A stretch of 64,000 nucleotides of DNA from contig NC_059545.1 in NCBI RefSeq assembly GCF_905220415.1, forward strand, positions 6,148,001-6,212,000. The letters are read 5' to 3'. Position 1 is the first letter of the stretch. Every line of letters begins with the position of its first letter. Below the pieces are notes generated by a model, which ran no database searches, was not told where the DNA came from, and was given only the letters and a program-made list of their open reading frames with translations. Positions 57,601-64,000 of the stretch are shown piece by piece. The stretch is from Colias croceus. Lineage: Eukaryota > Arthropoda > Insecta > Lepidoptera > Pieridae. The position numbers were made by a program, and so were the translations under genes.

Positions 57601-60600
57601 ATTTCTGATCTTTCTCTTTCTGCTGCTAGAGCCAATTTGCACTCATCAAGTTGTTTTTCAGTTATTTCAAGCTGTGATCGTAGTCGCATTGCTTCGGCTT
57701 GGATTATATCATATTTTGCAATAGCGATATCTTTTTCTTTTCGTAAGAACTTGACAATTTGGAATAATTGTTCAGAAGATTTTCCATCATCTTCACTCAT
57801 AGATACATTAACATTTGAATCATTACCAGATTCATTCATGCTTTCTGAAAATGATCGAGATGCATGGGTTACAGAAAGTTGTGTACCTAAAGCTTGGATT
57901 TGATCATGTAATAATGAGTTTTGATCATTCAGATCTTTCAAACGTTGAATTAGTTGTTCATTTTCAGATGCAAGCATTTTTTCTCTCTCCATCCACGAGG
58001 CTTTTTGCGACTCCATTTTTTCAATAGTCGTATTTTTTAAAGCTACCATTTCATTGAGTTCATTTTGCACTCTAGATAGATCTTCCTTTACTTGGGTTAA
58101 CGTTTGTATATCTGTGGAATGCAATATCATTTCATGACTATATTTTTCTTCAGCATTTTGAACAGCTTCTGATAATTTGTTAATATCTGCTCGTGCAACA
58201 TCAAGCTCATTACGAGAACTTTCGTAATTTGAAAGAGCATTATTTAATTCTTCCTTGACCGCCGCCAATTCGTTCTTAAGAGAGGAATTCATTGTAGAAT
58301 ATTCACCATTAGCTTGTATTGATAGCTCTGCTTCAAGTTCAGAACATTTGTCTTCCAGGGCTTGTAACTTCTTTGCATTCTCTTCCAGTTTTGCTGTTGT
58401 AGTAACTTTATAATCTTCATACTCCTTACTGAGATTTTTAAGTTCCTTTTCAGCCTCCTCCGATATATCACAATACTGTTTAACATGTTCTTTGGCTCTA
58501 TTTAATTGTTCAAGAAGTGAAGAAATTTCATTATCTTTATCAGACAACTTATTTTCCAGTTCTTTTATTTTCTTAATGGAGTCAAGAGTACTGTCATTGC
58601 TTGGCGCTAAAGCAGCCCGTAATTTTTTAGCAAGTTCTTCATTGTTTTTATTTTTTTCCACTAGGTCTTCTCTCAGTTGTTGCATTTCTTTCCTCAATAC
58701 ATCAGCGGCATCTTTTTCTTCTTGCATTCTTGACTTAGCAATTTCTGTTTGGCGTTCAAGATGAGCTGCTAGTTCTCTGAACCGATCTTGTTCTTCCTGT
58801 AGTCTTCTTCTTAAAGCTGCACATTCTCTTGTTGCTTCATCTAGTCTTGATTCGATTTTAGTACGGTTTTCTGCCTCTACACGTTCCAGACTTGCTTTAA
58901 TCAATTCAAGATTTTTTAATAATAAGGATTGTCCCTGACGTTCCCTATTTAAAACTTCCTTTTCAGTATGTAGACGTAACTCTGTATCTTTCAATAGTTT
59001 ATTCTTCGTATTCAAATTTTCTATTTGAATTTCGGCAGCAGCAAGTTTACCTTGAGCATTTAAAGTTTCATCTCTAAGATGTTGCAATGAAACTTCATGC
59101 TTAGCTATTGTTGAATTATATGCCTTATTTTTTTCTTCTAATGATTGAATTTGTTTCTTATAAGTAGTTATATTTGTTTGTAATATTCTAAGACGTTCAT
59201 TATTATATTCTAAAGTGGAAGCACATTTACTATTGGCTGCAGTTAGTTTCGAAATTTCTTGTCTCATGTTATCTATCTGTTCAAATAACATCCTCTCATT
59301 TGTAATTTTTTCTTCTTTATAAGTCTTATATTCTTCCTTTATCATTTCTAATTGCTTTTCAACTTCCTTGTACTTTACTTCAAAGTTAGATATTTCAACA
59401 TTTTGAGGCTTAGGTGTAACAGCTTCCTGGGATGTATCCATTGAAAATGATTCACCTTTATCCATATCAGACTGGTCAAGAACGGAAGATACTTCGTGGC
59501 GCTTTCCCCTCATTAGATCATGATATAATTTTTTAAACATATCTCTTTGCCTAATCAGACCATTAACCATTTTCGTTTGTCTATCTTGAGCTTCAGTTAA
59601 TTCAGAAACCCTTTGTTTTAAGGCTTCTAATTTGTTTTCCATTTCCCCACTTTCAAATTGCTCTTTTTGACGTTCTAATTCTTCTTGCTTATCAGTCAGA
59701 TCACGAATCATGCGTAATAATTTTTGGTTATTGGCTTGCAATTCTTGAATATCCGTAAATGTAACTAGAGTCTTGGAAATAAGTCTTGATGAATTAAGAT
59801 CAGAAGAACTTGTTGTATTACTATTACTTTGAGAAGAATCATGGTCACCATTAACAAGTCCACCTCTACTATGTTCTATTTCTTTAAGCAAAAAGCACAC
59901 TTGCCGTCCTAAGTCAGCTAATTCTCCTTTCAATTTTGTATTCTCTCTATTGTAATGATTAGCTATTTTAGAAGTCTCATTGTAATCATCCCTAAGCCTA
60001 TTGCATTCAATTGTCAAAGACTCAATTTGTTGAGACAATGCTGTGTTGCTTTCCATAGCTTCCACATATTCAGATTTTTGCTTCTGTAGTACAGGTGCTT
60101 TCTCTTCTAATTCTTGCACAATTCTATTAATAGTTATATTGAGGCGTCTATTTTCTTCTTTTTCTTGAGCCAATTCTTCTGATACTTTTACTAACTGAGA
60201 ATAAATTTGAGTTAATGACATTCCTGATTTTAAAAGTTTACTTGCTGTAGCTGCTGAAGGGGCAAGATCGCTTAAAGCCATTTCCAAATTTTGAGCATTT
60301 GCTGCTTTTAATAAATCATTTGCATGTTCCAGTTCAGTTTTTAATGATGCAATAATTTCATTTTTCTTTTCCATTAATTCTTCGTGATCAATTTCAGCTT
60401 GTTTATATTTTGTCTCTAATTCACCATACTTTTCAGTTGCATCATTAAGTAATTTTTGTAATTCGGCAATACCCTCTGTTAACTCCAATGTTTTTGCTTC
60501 TGCATCATCATTCATAGTCTTAAATAAGTCAGCTAATTTAGTTTTAGCCTCTAGTTCTTTTTTGTATCCATCAGAAATTTTATTTTCTAATTCCCTCTGT

Positions 60601-63600
60601 TCCATTAATCTCTGGGTTAGACTTTCAACACGATTATTTAAATTCTTTTTAACTTCATTAAGTTGGGCTATTTGGTCATTTGCAACATTCAATTCTTCCA
60701 CTTTTTCAGCAAGTTGAGTTTCTAAATTCACAACCCTACTAGTATTATTTAATCTGACAGTTTGCAATTCTGAAGTGAGTCTATCAACCTCTTCATTAAG
60801 AATATTTATCTGGGAATTTAGAAGAACTCTTTCTTGATCTAATCGTTTTTCACGGTACTGCAACGATAATTCTTTACTTTGAATGTCATCATTTAAAGCT
60901 AATGCTTCACATTTGGAATCAATAGCAGCACGTAATTGCTGGGAAATGGATGCTTCATTTGCTGTTAGTCTTTCAATTTCTGTGTCACGTCTTTCTAATA
61001 TCCGTGTTAGATCATTCCTTTCATCAACTGCAGCATCTCTAGCACTCTTAAGAGAAATGATTTCATTTTCCAATCGGAAAACTTTTTCACGAGACTTTTC
61101 AAGTTCAGTGTTAAGGGTTTTAACTTGCTTTTCATATTCCAAGATTGTCTCCTCAGCAACAAGTAGCTTTTTTGCTGCATCTTCATACTTTAAGGCTGTT
61201 TCAGTTGCTGTTGCTTCTAAGGCAGCAACTTTTTCATCTGTAACATTTTGGCTTATAAGTCCTCAGTCAGAAATTTGTTGAATTTATTTCCAAATAATAA
61301 CAAACATCATTTTTCAGTATTTTTTTTTTAAGGCATTCAAGAAAACGCATTACCTGGTGAAAATCATAATATAACAAAGGAACAATAAGGGGGATCAAAT
61401 GAAGAATAAAACAATCTAAAGGCTTTTTATATCCGGTTATCACTTTTTTATACACTTTAATTAACTGACCAGGAGTGCATTGTTTTGCTCCACCAGGTGG
61501 TAGAAGTATAATTAATTATCATATTATATACCTTTTTACTACGATATATGTATTTATACCAATTTTTTTCAGAAACATAATATCCGGTTTTACAGAATGA
61601 CATTATTATAATCTTTACAAGTTTCATTTCGTTGAATGTTTATGGGGTGTTATGTGGTCAAGTTATGTCTCTCCAAAACTCAAGTTAAAAGGTAGGGTTT
61701 TAGCAAAATAAATTAATTAAATAAAAGGAATAGGAACAAAGCATAATCGGGTTGCAATATGCTTTCTTTATGGCAATTTCAAATATTATAAGATTTTTTC
61801 ATATTAATTTAAAGTTATTTATCTATACTAATATTATAAAGAGGAAAGGTTTGTATGTATGTATGTATGGTTTTCACGCATAAACTACTGGACCGATTTT
61901 GATGAAATTTGGCACAGACATTCTTTAGACCCTGAGATAGAACATAAGCTAGCTTTTATTGCGAAAATATTACCACGGGCGAAGCCGCGGCAGACCGCTA
62001 GTATCTATTAAAATGAAACCCTGTTTTCCTAGGTCACGGCATCACGCGTGAACGGGTGGACTGATTTCGATAATTCTTTTTTTATAATACTAGTGGTTCG
62101 CCTCGGCTTCGCCCGTGGTACCTACATGTTTAAACTATCCTATCTCTCAAGTTGGATCGAACTGCACATGGTGTGCGAATTTTATTATAATCGGTTAAGT
62201 GGTTTAGGAGTCCATTGAGGACAAACATTGTGACACGAGATTTATATATATTAAGATTACTTGAAGTACGAGGATGGTTCTTATGGAGAGAAAACGTAAA
62301 CATGTATCACGGACGAAGCCGTGGCGGACCGCTAGTTTACAATAAAAAGACTCTAGTAGACTATTTTTAGATTCACTCTTAAAAGAGAGATTTATTCTTT
62401 AACAATTTCATGGAGAATTCCACTATAATGATAATTAATTCACAATAATATAAATTAAAGATTTCATTAAGAATATACTAATAAATTTTATGTAAGCAAA
62501 AAAGACTTTCAATATTAAAATTGAATTTACTAAACATCTAATCAAATGTTGAAAATTTGTAAGAATAAAACATGAATGAATCTTTCGAAAATGCCTGAAA
62601 TGAAATAAAGCATTAGATATTGTTATGTAGACGGTAATGCAGCATGTTTGTTATGTGGTGTCATGCATAAATGATTGCTTATTTTAATGATTGAAATGAA
62701 TGATGCGCAGAAATATGTGCTGGTAGATGATTGATGAACCTTCCTATTTTCTATCCTGCAAGTGTGACTGTCATGCAGCATGATCATTTAGATTGGTGCA
62801 AGTTAAACAAAATCTGTTATAGCAACTCAGGCTAGACGGGAAATGTATGTATGACAAATCACGTTAACGCATGTCATGCTTGCATTTATGTCTAGATACT
62901 ACATTATAACACTAATAAACACCAAGCATTGGTGAATAAAGTTACAATAGAAGTTGAGTTATGAATTCAGAGAATCAAGTATCAATTTTATCCAACTAAT
63001 AAAAAGTCTACATACATTGAATGCACTCAAAATCATAAACATAAAAGAACATAGAAAGTAGAAACCAGGCATGAGTTATAGTGCCCGGCAAACTTCTTGG
63101 CCTAAAAGTAGCTTGCGCATTAAGTAGTAGCTTGCGCACTACTCTTAACACACGTTACTCAAGTATTTACATACTTGGGTTATGCTTTACTCTCCTCTCT
63201 CATAGTTTTAAAAACAAAAACTTTTTAGGAGGGAAATATTAATATGGAATTTTAAATATCATAGAAGACGACATATGACACCATTTTATGTGTTATCTTT
63301 CCACTATAACTAGATATAAAGGGAAAGGGATTTGGAAATAAATAAAAATTTAGCTGACAAAGATATTATTTGAAGTTAAATTGCGTGTAAATCAAACAGT
63401 AATATTCGCTCATACCGAAGATAATATATAAAATTTATATATTAACACAAGCATCAGGGTGTATAAAAGTAGGGGAATGAGACCAACACGTTAGCGAATT
63501 ACAAAAGGCCGGTAACTTACCAATTTGTGATTTGGTGGTCTCAAATAAAGCTTTTGATGTCAAATATTCGCCAAATTTTTGATCAATGTAAGAGTTGACT

Positions 63601-63698
63601 TTTTCTATAACACTATTGGGCAAATTAGAAAGTTCTGTATCTGATAAAACGTTGTTGAGGTGATTTCTTCCACCGGCTTCTTCTGTGGCGGCTTCCAT
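36365..63698 (-). CDS. Tpr: Nucleoprotein TPR / Megator, nuclear-basket nucleoporin
   Basis: Fourteen exons on the minus strand: 63698-63521, 61261-56342, 56079-55886, 55498-55409, 53660-53531, 53394-52991, 52801-52673, 52487-52383, 51146-50996, 50623-50524, 46875-46697, 43495-43395, 42027-41922, 36447-36365. Their 6870 bases give 2289 residues, close to human TPR (about 2360). TPR forms the filaments of the nuclear basket, tethers mRNA export and spindle-checkpoint factors. Residues about 60-1650 are heptad-rich coiled coil; family landmarks include YREKRLDQERVLLNSQI near 195, LLHDQIQALGTQL near 1180, PPTANIKPMAG at 1690-1700 and ASIRPM in exon 3. The tail has the acidic EGVIVVDSEEDD segment, PSTPTLYVPRRNDGFGEA across exons 10-11, and ends RGRGTRPRGRPSRRSHGYTRF. 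Exons 6, 9, 11 and 13 are strikingly GC-rich. Junction phases agree throughout. Confidence 0.95.
37558..39515 (+). mobile_element. Intact Tc1/mariner-superfamily transposon
   Basis: 27-base inverted ends (CTACCCGGTTACATTATCTC... at 37558-37584 and the complement at 39489-39515) differ at a single base, and TA flanks both sides. A complete transposase gene lies between. Outside the TA, a 33-base direct repeat is present on both sides. It sits in the last TPR intron, opposite in orientation to that gene. Confidence 0.92.
37843..39288 (+). CDS. DDE_3-type transposase, 481 residues
   Basis: Start taken at the ATG at 37843 (MGKTIHSEARNLILKVMKFF); an in-frame GTG at 37822 is unlikely. N-terminal third: helix-turn-helix (VKRTCAATGISKSTLMNIKK, residues about 32-55), a basic linker, then a second DNA-binding segment. 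Catalytic region: YLDETWIHSHY (first Asp), VVIDNAPYH (second Asp) and CDLNPIEYIW (third acidic residue, Glu). The second Asp and Glu are separated by 81 residues, far more than the 34 of Tc1 or mariner; the extra segment includes NNIPFDEKMTKKELYPII. The C-terminus is acidic. It catalyses cut-and-paste transposition at TA. Intact frame and ends suggest recent activity. Confidence 0.93.
   Translation: MGKTIHSEARNLILKVMKFFELEQANKQFAIPVDQVVKRTCAATGISKSTLMNIKKEVKESRHAPPTASSSTSPSTSNDNPSREIKLSTPGKKRKRYNKKIEIDNFDICAIRNIIISFYTVRKEIPTLKKILAVAKRDLNFKGEKSFLRKILIDQLGYKFKKCKNARTVLIQKPDIAAWRARYLRRMKENNNLGADKKPVTYLDETWIHSHYTVNKCWQNSTDSSVKKNFNPGQRWILVHAGGENGFIPGAELLYKCKQTTGDYHHEMDTDNFVKWLKEKLIPNLPPNGIVVIDNAPYHSRQSIKAPTSASLKADMQNWLRDNNIPFDEKMTKKELYPIILRTKPPKKYVVDELMQEHGQEIVRLPPYHCDLNPIEYIWNLVKQRVADKNVNQSEKEIEKLTRDALSSITPSDWKKEVKHIERLQREYWEKDHLEENNVREIIISLGEESSDSDISDGDSDNEEEDSMTGIEPIVYSDDDL
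39518..39988 (+). repeat. Moth repeat with (GTCT)n, CGGGCGGAAGCTAGTA end
   Basis: It runs from CATATAATAAATCTGTAGAA through a GGGGGTGTTACTGGATCGAT segment, a GTCT microsatellite at about 39629-39662 and AAACTTGGTATAATTATACC to GGAGTCGCGGGCGGAAGC. It belongs to the same general group as the GCTTCGCCC-core repeats. No coding capacity. Confidence 0.7.
40086..40290 (+). repeat. Moth repeat copy, CGGTCTCACCCGC core
   Basis: It runs from GAGTTCCGCGGTCTCACCCG to AGCTTTATAATATG and is a relative of 20025-20800 in inverse orientation. Confidence 0.7.
40416..41574. repeat. AACCGACTTC-ended repeat split by a nested element
   Basis: Left part 40416-40479 (AACCGACTTCAGAAAAAGGA, GAGGTTATCAATTCGG) and right part 41393-41574 (CCGAGGTTTCGGAACCGATT ... 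GAAGTCGGTT) are two halves of one repeat, with the insertion 40482-41390 between them. Confidence 0.75.
40482..41390. mobile_element. TA-flanked element with iterated AGGAAATGTATA motif
   Basis: Inverted ends CCGGAAATGTATG and CATACATTTCCGG are flanked by TA. The motif (C)CTAGGAAATGTATA or GGAATTGTATACAATTCC recurs at about 40501-40535, 40548, 40598-40665 and again at 41265-41372. The centre holds a hairpin GGAGCCCCAC-TTC-GTGGGGCTCC near 41052. No transposase seen. Confidence 0.8.
41603..41907. mobile_element. MITE next to TPR exon 13, TTA target duplication
   Basis: Ends TGGCCGGTCCCAATAT and ATTGGGAACGGCCA are inverted, with TTA at 41600-41602 and 41908-41910. The interior contains a near-exact tandem duplication (GTCCCAATAACAGCC...TATCGGAGAT at about 41680-41775 and 41783-41880). 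Its right end is 14 bases from the exon 13 splice donor. Confidence 0.85.
42055..42436 (+). repeat. Two adjacent moth repeats
   Basis: 42055-42255 (GCCGTGCCGCGCGGTTTCAC ... CTCTTTATAATATTAGTGTA) is followed directly by 42256-42436 (GGTCCGCCCCAGCTTCGCCC ... the same end). Together they follow exon 13 of TPR on its upstream side. From 42437 to 43394 I see only intron sequence. Confidence 0.75.
44330..44600 (+). repeat. LINE 3'-tail fragment
   Basis: A non-coding block with AACCTATATGGAGGTCGCGC, TGCTCAACTATTATCTGAG and GGTGTCTAGTCCTGCCAAGG, ending in a T-rich run, resembles the 3' end of a non-LTR element. No open frame. Confidence 0.35.
44849..46420. mobile_element. TA-flanked element with iterated ACCTTTTAAAAGGT palindrome
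   Basis: Inverted ends about 80 bases long (GACTATAGGTCCACGTTGAA ... GTAACGCCCAGG and the complement), with TA on both sides. The palindrome ACCTTTTAAAAGGT or a close variant occurs near 44951, 45482, 45853, 45889, 46247 and 46322. The open frame at 44940-45182 starts inside the first palindrome; I recognise no domain in it. Confidence 0.8.
46424..46590 (+). repeat. Moth repeat, ACTAATATTATAAATGCG end
   Basis: CCATACTAATATTATAAATGCG, a short GTCT run, and GAAATTTGGTATAGAGG; related to 61823-62002. It lies directly against the element at 44849-46420. Confidence 0.65.
46924..47083 (+). repeat. Structured 160-bp repeat, copy 2
   Basis: Near-identical to 14560-14717 with both sets of interleaved complementary arms kept. 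It starts 49 bases upstream (in TPR transcription) of the exon 11 acceptor. Confidence 0.7.
47338..48360 (-). repeat. Tandem array of TPR exon 11 acceptor/start copies
   Basis: About ten units of roughly 100 bases, each resembling the 3' end of intron 10 plus the first ~35 bases of exon 11. On the minus strand each unit has a TGTGTRTTAYYAG-like acceptor followed by GTTCGGTGAAGCGGTAGTAT, matching the true exon start GTTCGGCGAGGCGGTGGTGT. Acceptor positions are near 47397, 47499, 47600, 47699, 47800, 47910, 48011, 48117, 48208 and 48302. Units lack an obvious donor. Confidence 0.85.
48493..49947 (-). mobile_element. Mariner-like element, copy 2, decayed
   Basis: Same inverted ends (CAGGGTGTAATCGTTAAGTG) and TA flanks as copy 1, and about the same length, in inverse orientation. 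The transposase relic reads on the minus strand across about 49450-48850. It lies in TPR intron 10 next to the acceptor array. Confidence 0.85.
49982..50240 (+). repeat. Moth repeat, GCAGCTTCGCCCGCG core
   Basis: TACTAGCTGTTGCCCGCAGC at the left, TAGCCTACATCATAATGG in the middle and AAATCGGTTCATCCTTTTGG near the right; from memory a common lepidopteran repeat type. Confidence 0.65.
51179..51713 (+). mobile_element. Internally deleted mariner-like MITE, copy 3
   Basis: Both inverted ends of copies 1 and 2 are kept, but about 0.9 kb of the interior, including all transposase sequence, is missing. TA is present at both sides; the right end has drifted (CATCATG). It starts 32 bases upstream of the TPR exon 9 acceptor. 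Confidence 0.8.
51970..52270 (+). repeat. LINE (RTE-like) 3' tail
   Basis: AACTCGAAAACCACTCGACC, GGTTGCCTGGCAGAGATTGC, AATAAGACCGCCTATTG and a final (AAATAA)n run resemble a lepidopteran RTE-type 3' end. No open frame; minus-strand ORF 51995-52189 is not credible. Confidence 0.5.
53060..53370 (-). repeat. Coding minisatellite: decapeptide repeat in TPR exon 6
   Basis: A 30-base unit repeated about 11 times in frame encodes GVSTSHVAPG and variants (VSTSHATAV, VGTSHSAPM, VTTSHTALG). The central four units (about 53105-53220) are nearly identical. Outer units are more diverged, as for an array growing from the middle. Rich in CpG. Confidence 0.92.
53717..53846 (-). repeat. tRNA-like element with inverted A/T-rich ends
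   Basis: The minus strand (53812-53734) has a TGGCTGAGTTGGTTAGGC A box, a GGTTCGAGTCC B box and a 9-pair acceptor-like stem (GGTCACGAG / CTCGTGATC), but an 18-base loop where the anticodon arm should be. AAAGAATAGA and TCTATTCTTT flank it as inverted repeats. It lies in TPR intron 4. Not a functional tRNA. Confidence 0.7.
54024..54601 (+). pseudogene. THAP-domain gene relic, antisense in TPR intron 4
   Basis: Two exon-like parts join across a GTAAGT donor (after 54097) and a TTTATAG acceptor (before 54401). Exon 1 gives CCSVLEWKNDSRRNNISNGG then ISYHR; exon 2 continues FPKEANLKEKWINAT, a stop, RVNWMPNS, and GRRYIKPTAVPRF. The HRFPK ... KW ... NW ... LKPTAVP order is that of a THAP zinc finger. 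The second Cys of the C2CH set is Trp (TGG), the CSxHF segment is missing, there is no start ATG in frame and an internal TGA, so it is dead. Confidence 0.75.
56342..61261 (-). CDS. Tpr: TPR exon 2: coiled-coil mega-exon
   Basis: A single 4920-base exon encodes residues 60-1699, that is the whole coiled-coil rod of TPR. Acceptor is CTGACTGAG|GA (61262-61263) and donor is GCAG|GTGAGAT (56340-56341). The frame is uninterrupted throughout. Breaks in the heptads appear near residues 530-545 (a Ser/Asn-rich SSQSNSNTTSSSDLNSS stretch) and near 1205-1220. It ends at the PPTANIKPMA motif. Vertebrate TPR splits this region among dozens of exons. Confidence 0.95.
61823..62335. repeat. Moth repeats in TPR intron 1
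   Basis: 61823-62002 (ACTAATATTATAAAGAGG ... GGGCGAAGCCGCGGCAGACC) is followed by 62093-62335, whose part at 62100-62265 closely matches 13681-13842, and which ends GGACGAAGCCGTGGCGGACC. The rest of intron 1 (62340-63520) has no feature I can support. Confidence 0.7.
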
Positions 63699-64000
63699 CT
63701 TTCCTTCAACAGCAGCACATTTGACACTACGCTATTCACTGCAAAGCGCAACCACAGATATATGTAAAATATATCGTTGGTAACAGATATGTATAAGATT
63801 GTCATAGAAATAAAAAAGTGTGCGTGCACTAGTGTACACACGTGAAACTTCTATAAGACCTTATTTTTCTAACAATAAATTATGCAACTTTACAGTATTA
63901 CGTCGAATCACGCATGGTAGGGATAAGAAAAAGATGGCGCGTAACGGAAAAATGTCACGCGTAACGAAAAAATGTTACACTAAATGTTTTTCCAACCCCG

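Noticed and set aside
56347..58764. Plus-strand Ser/Phe-rich frames
   Set aside because: They are shadows of the Lys/Glu-rich coiled-coil coding strand of TPR exon 2.

Overview
This window looks like lepidopteran (moth or butterfly) nuclear DNA. It is AT-rich, its genes are split by GT-AG introns, and it is crowded with short repeats of a type common in moths: fragments with the 'CGGCTTCGCCCG' core and the 'ACTAATATTATAAAG' end, TA-flanked mariner-like MITEs, and 3'-TTA/TAA-flanked MITEs. Its proteins are insect-like. The species cannot be told from the sequence alone.

Layout. At 3.3-13.0 kb (minus) lie the last three exons of an unrecognised acidic protein, with an 8.3 kb intron full of transposons (a truncated LINE and several nested MITEs). 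At 17.2-19.5 kb (minus) is a three-exon RidA/UK114 deaminase. At 21.4 kb (plus) is mitochondrial ribosomal protein bL36m. From 22.5 to 26.95 kb is what I infer to be a decayed Harbinger-type transposon: a small spliced gene, possibly Myb-like, plus a HARBI1-like transposase relic, with a second element nested inside. At 27.7-28.8 kb (minus) is RNF146/Iduna, a RING-WWE E3 ligase. At 29.1 kb (plus) is a possible 57-residue protein. At 30.9-32.3 kb (minus) is an acidic AT-hook nuclear protein I do not recognise. At 33.1 kb (plus) is Atg8/GABARAP.

The right-hand 27 kb (36.4-63.7 kb, minus) is one gene: the nuclear-basket nucleoporin TPR/Megator. I reconstructed 14 coding exons totalling 6870 bases (2289 residues), in frame through every junction and ending in an RG-rich tail like that of vertebrate TPR. 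A single 4.9 kb exon encodes nearly all of the coiled coil; the disordered acidic tail is spread over 12 small exons. Introns of this gene hold an intact Tc1/mariner-type transposon, several MITEs, a THAP-domain relic on the opposite strand, and a tandem array of about ten copies of the 3' splice site and start of exon 11.

The genes do not form an operon-like unit. They are ordinary housekeeping genes (translation, nuclear pore, autophagy, ubiquitination, metabolite repair) in a transposon-rich landscape. The most unusual signals are the splice-acceptor array, the TPR last exon that is open in two reading frames, the decapeptide minisatellite in the TPR tail, and several TA-flanked elements that each carry their own iterated internal motif.
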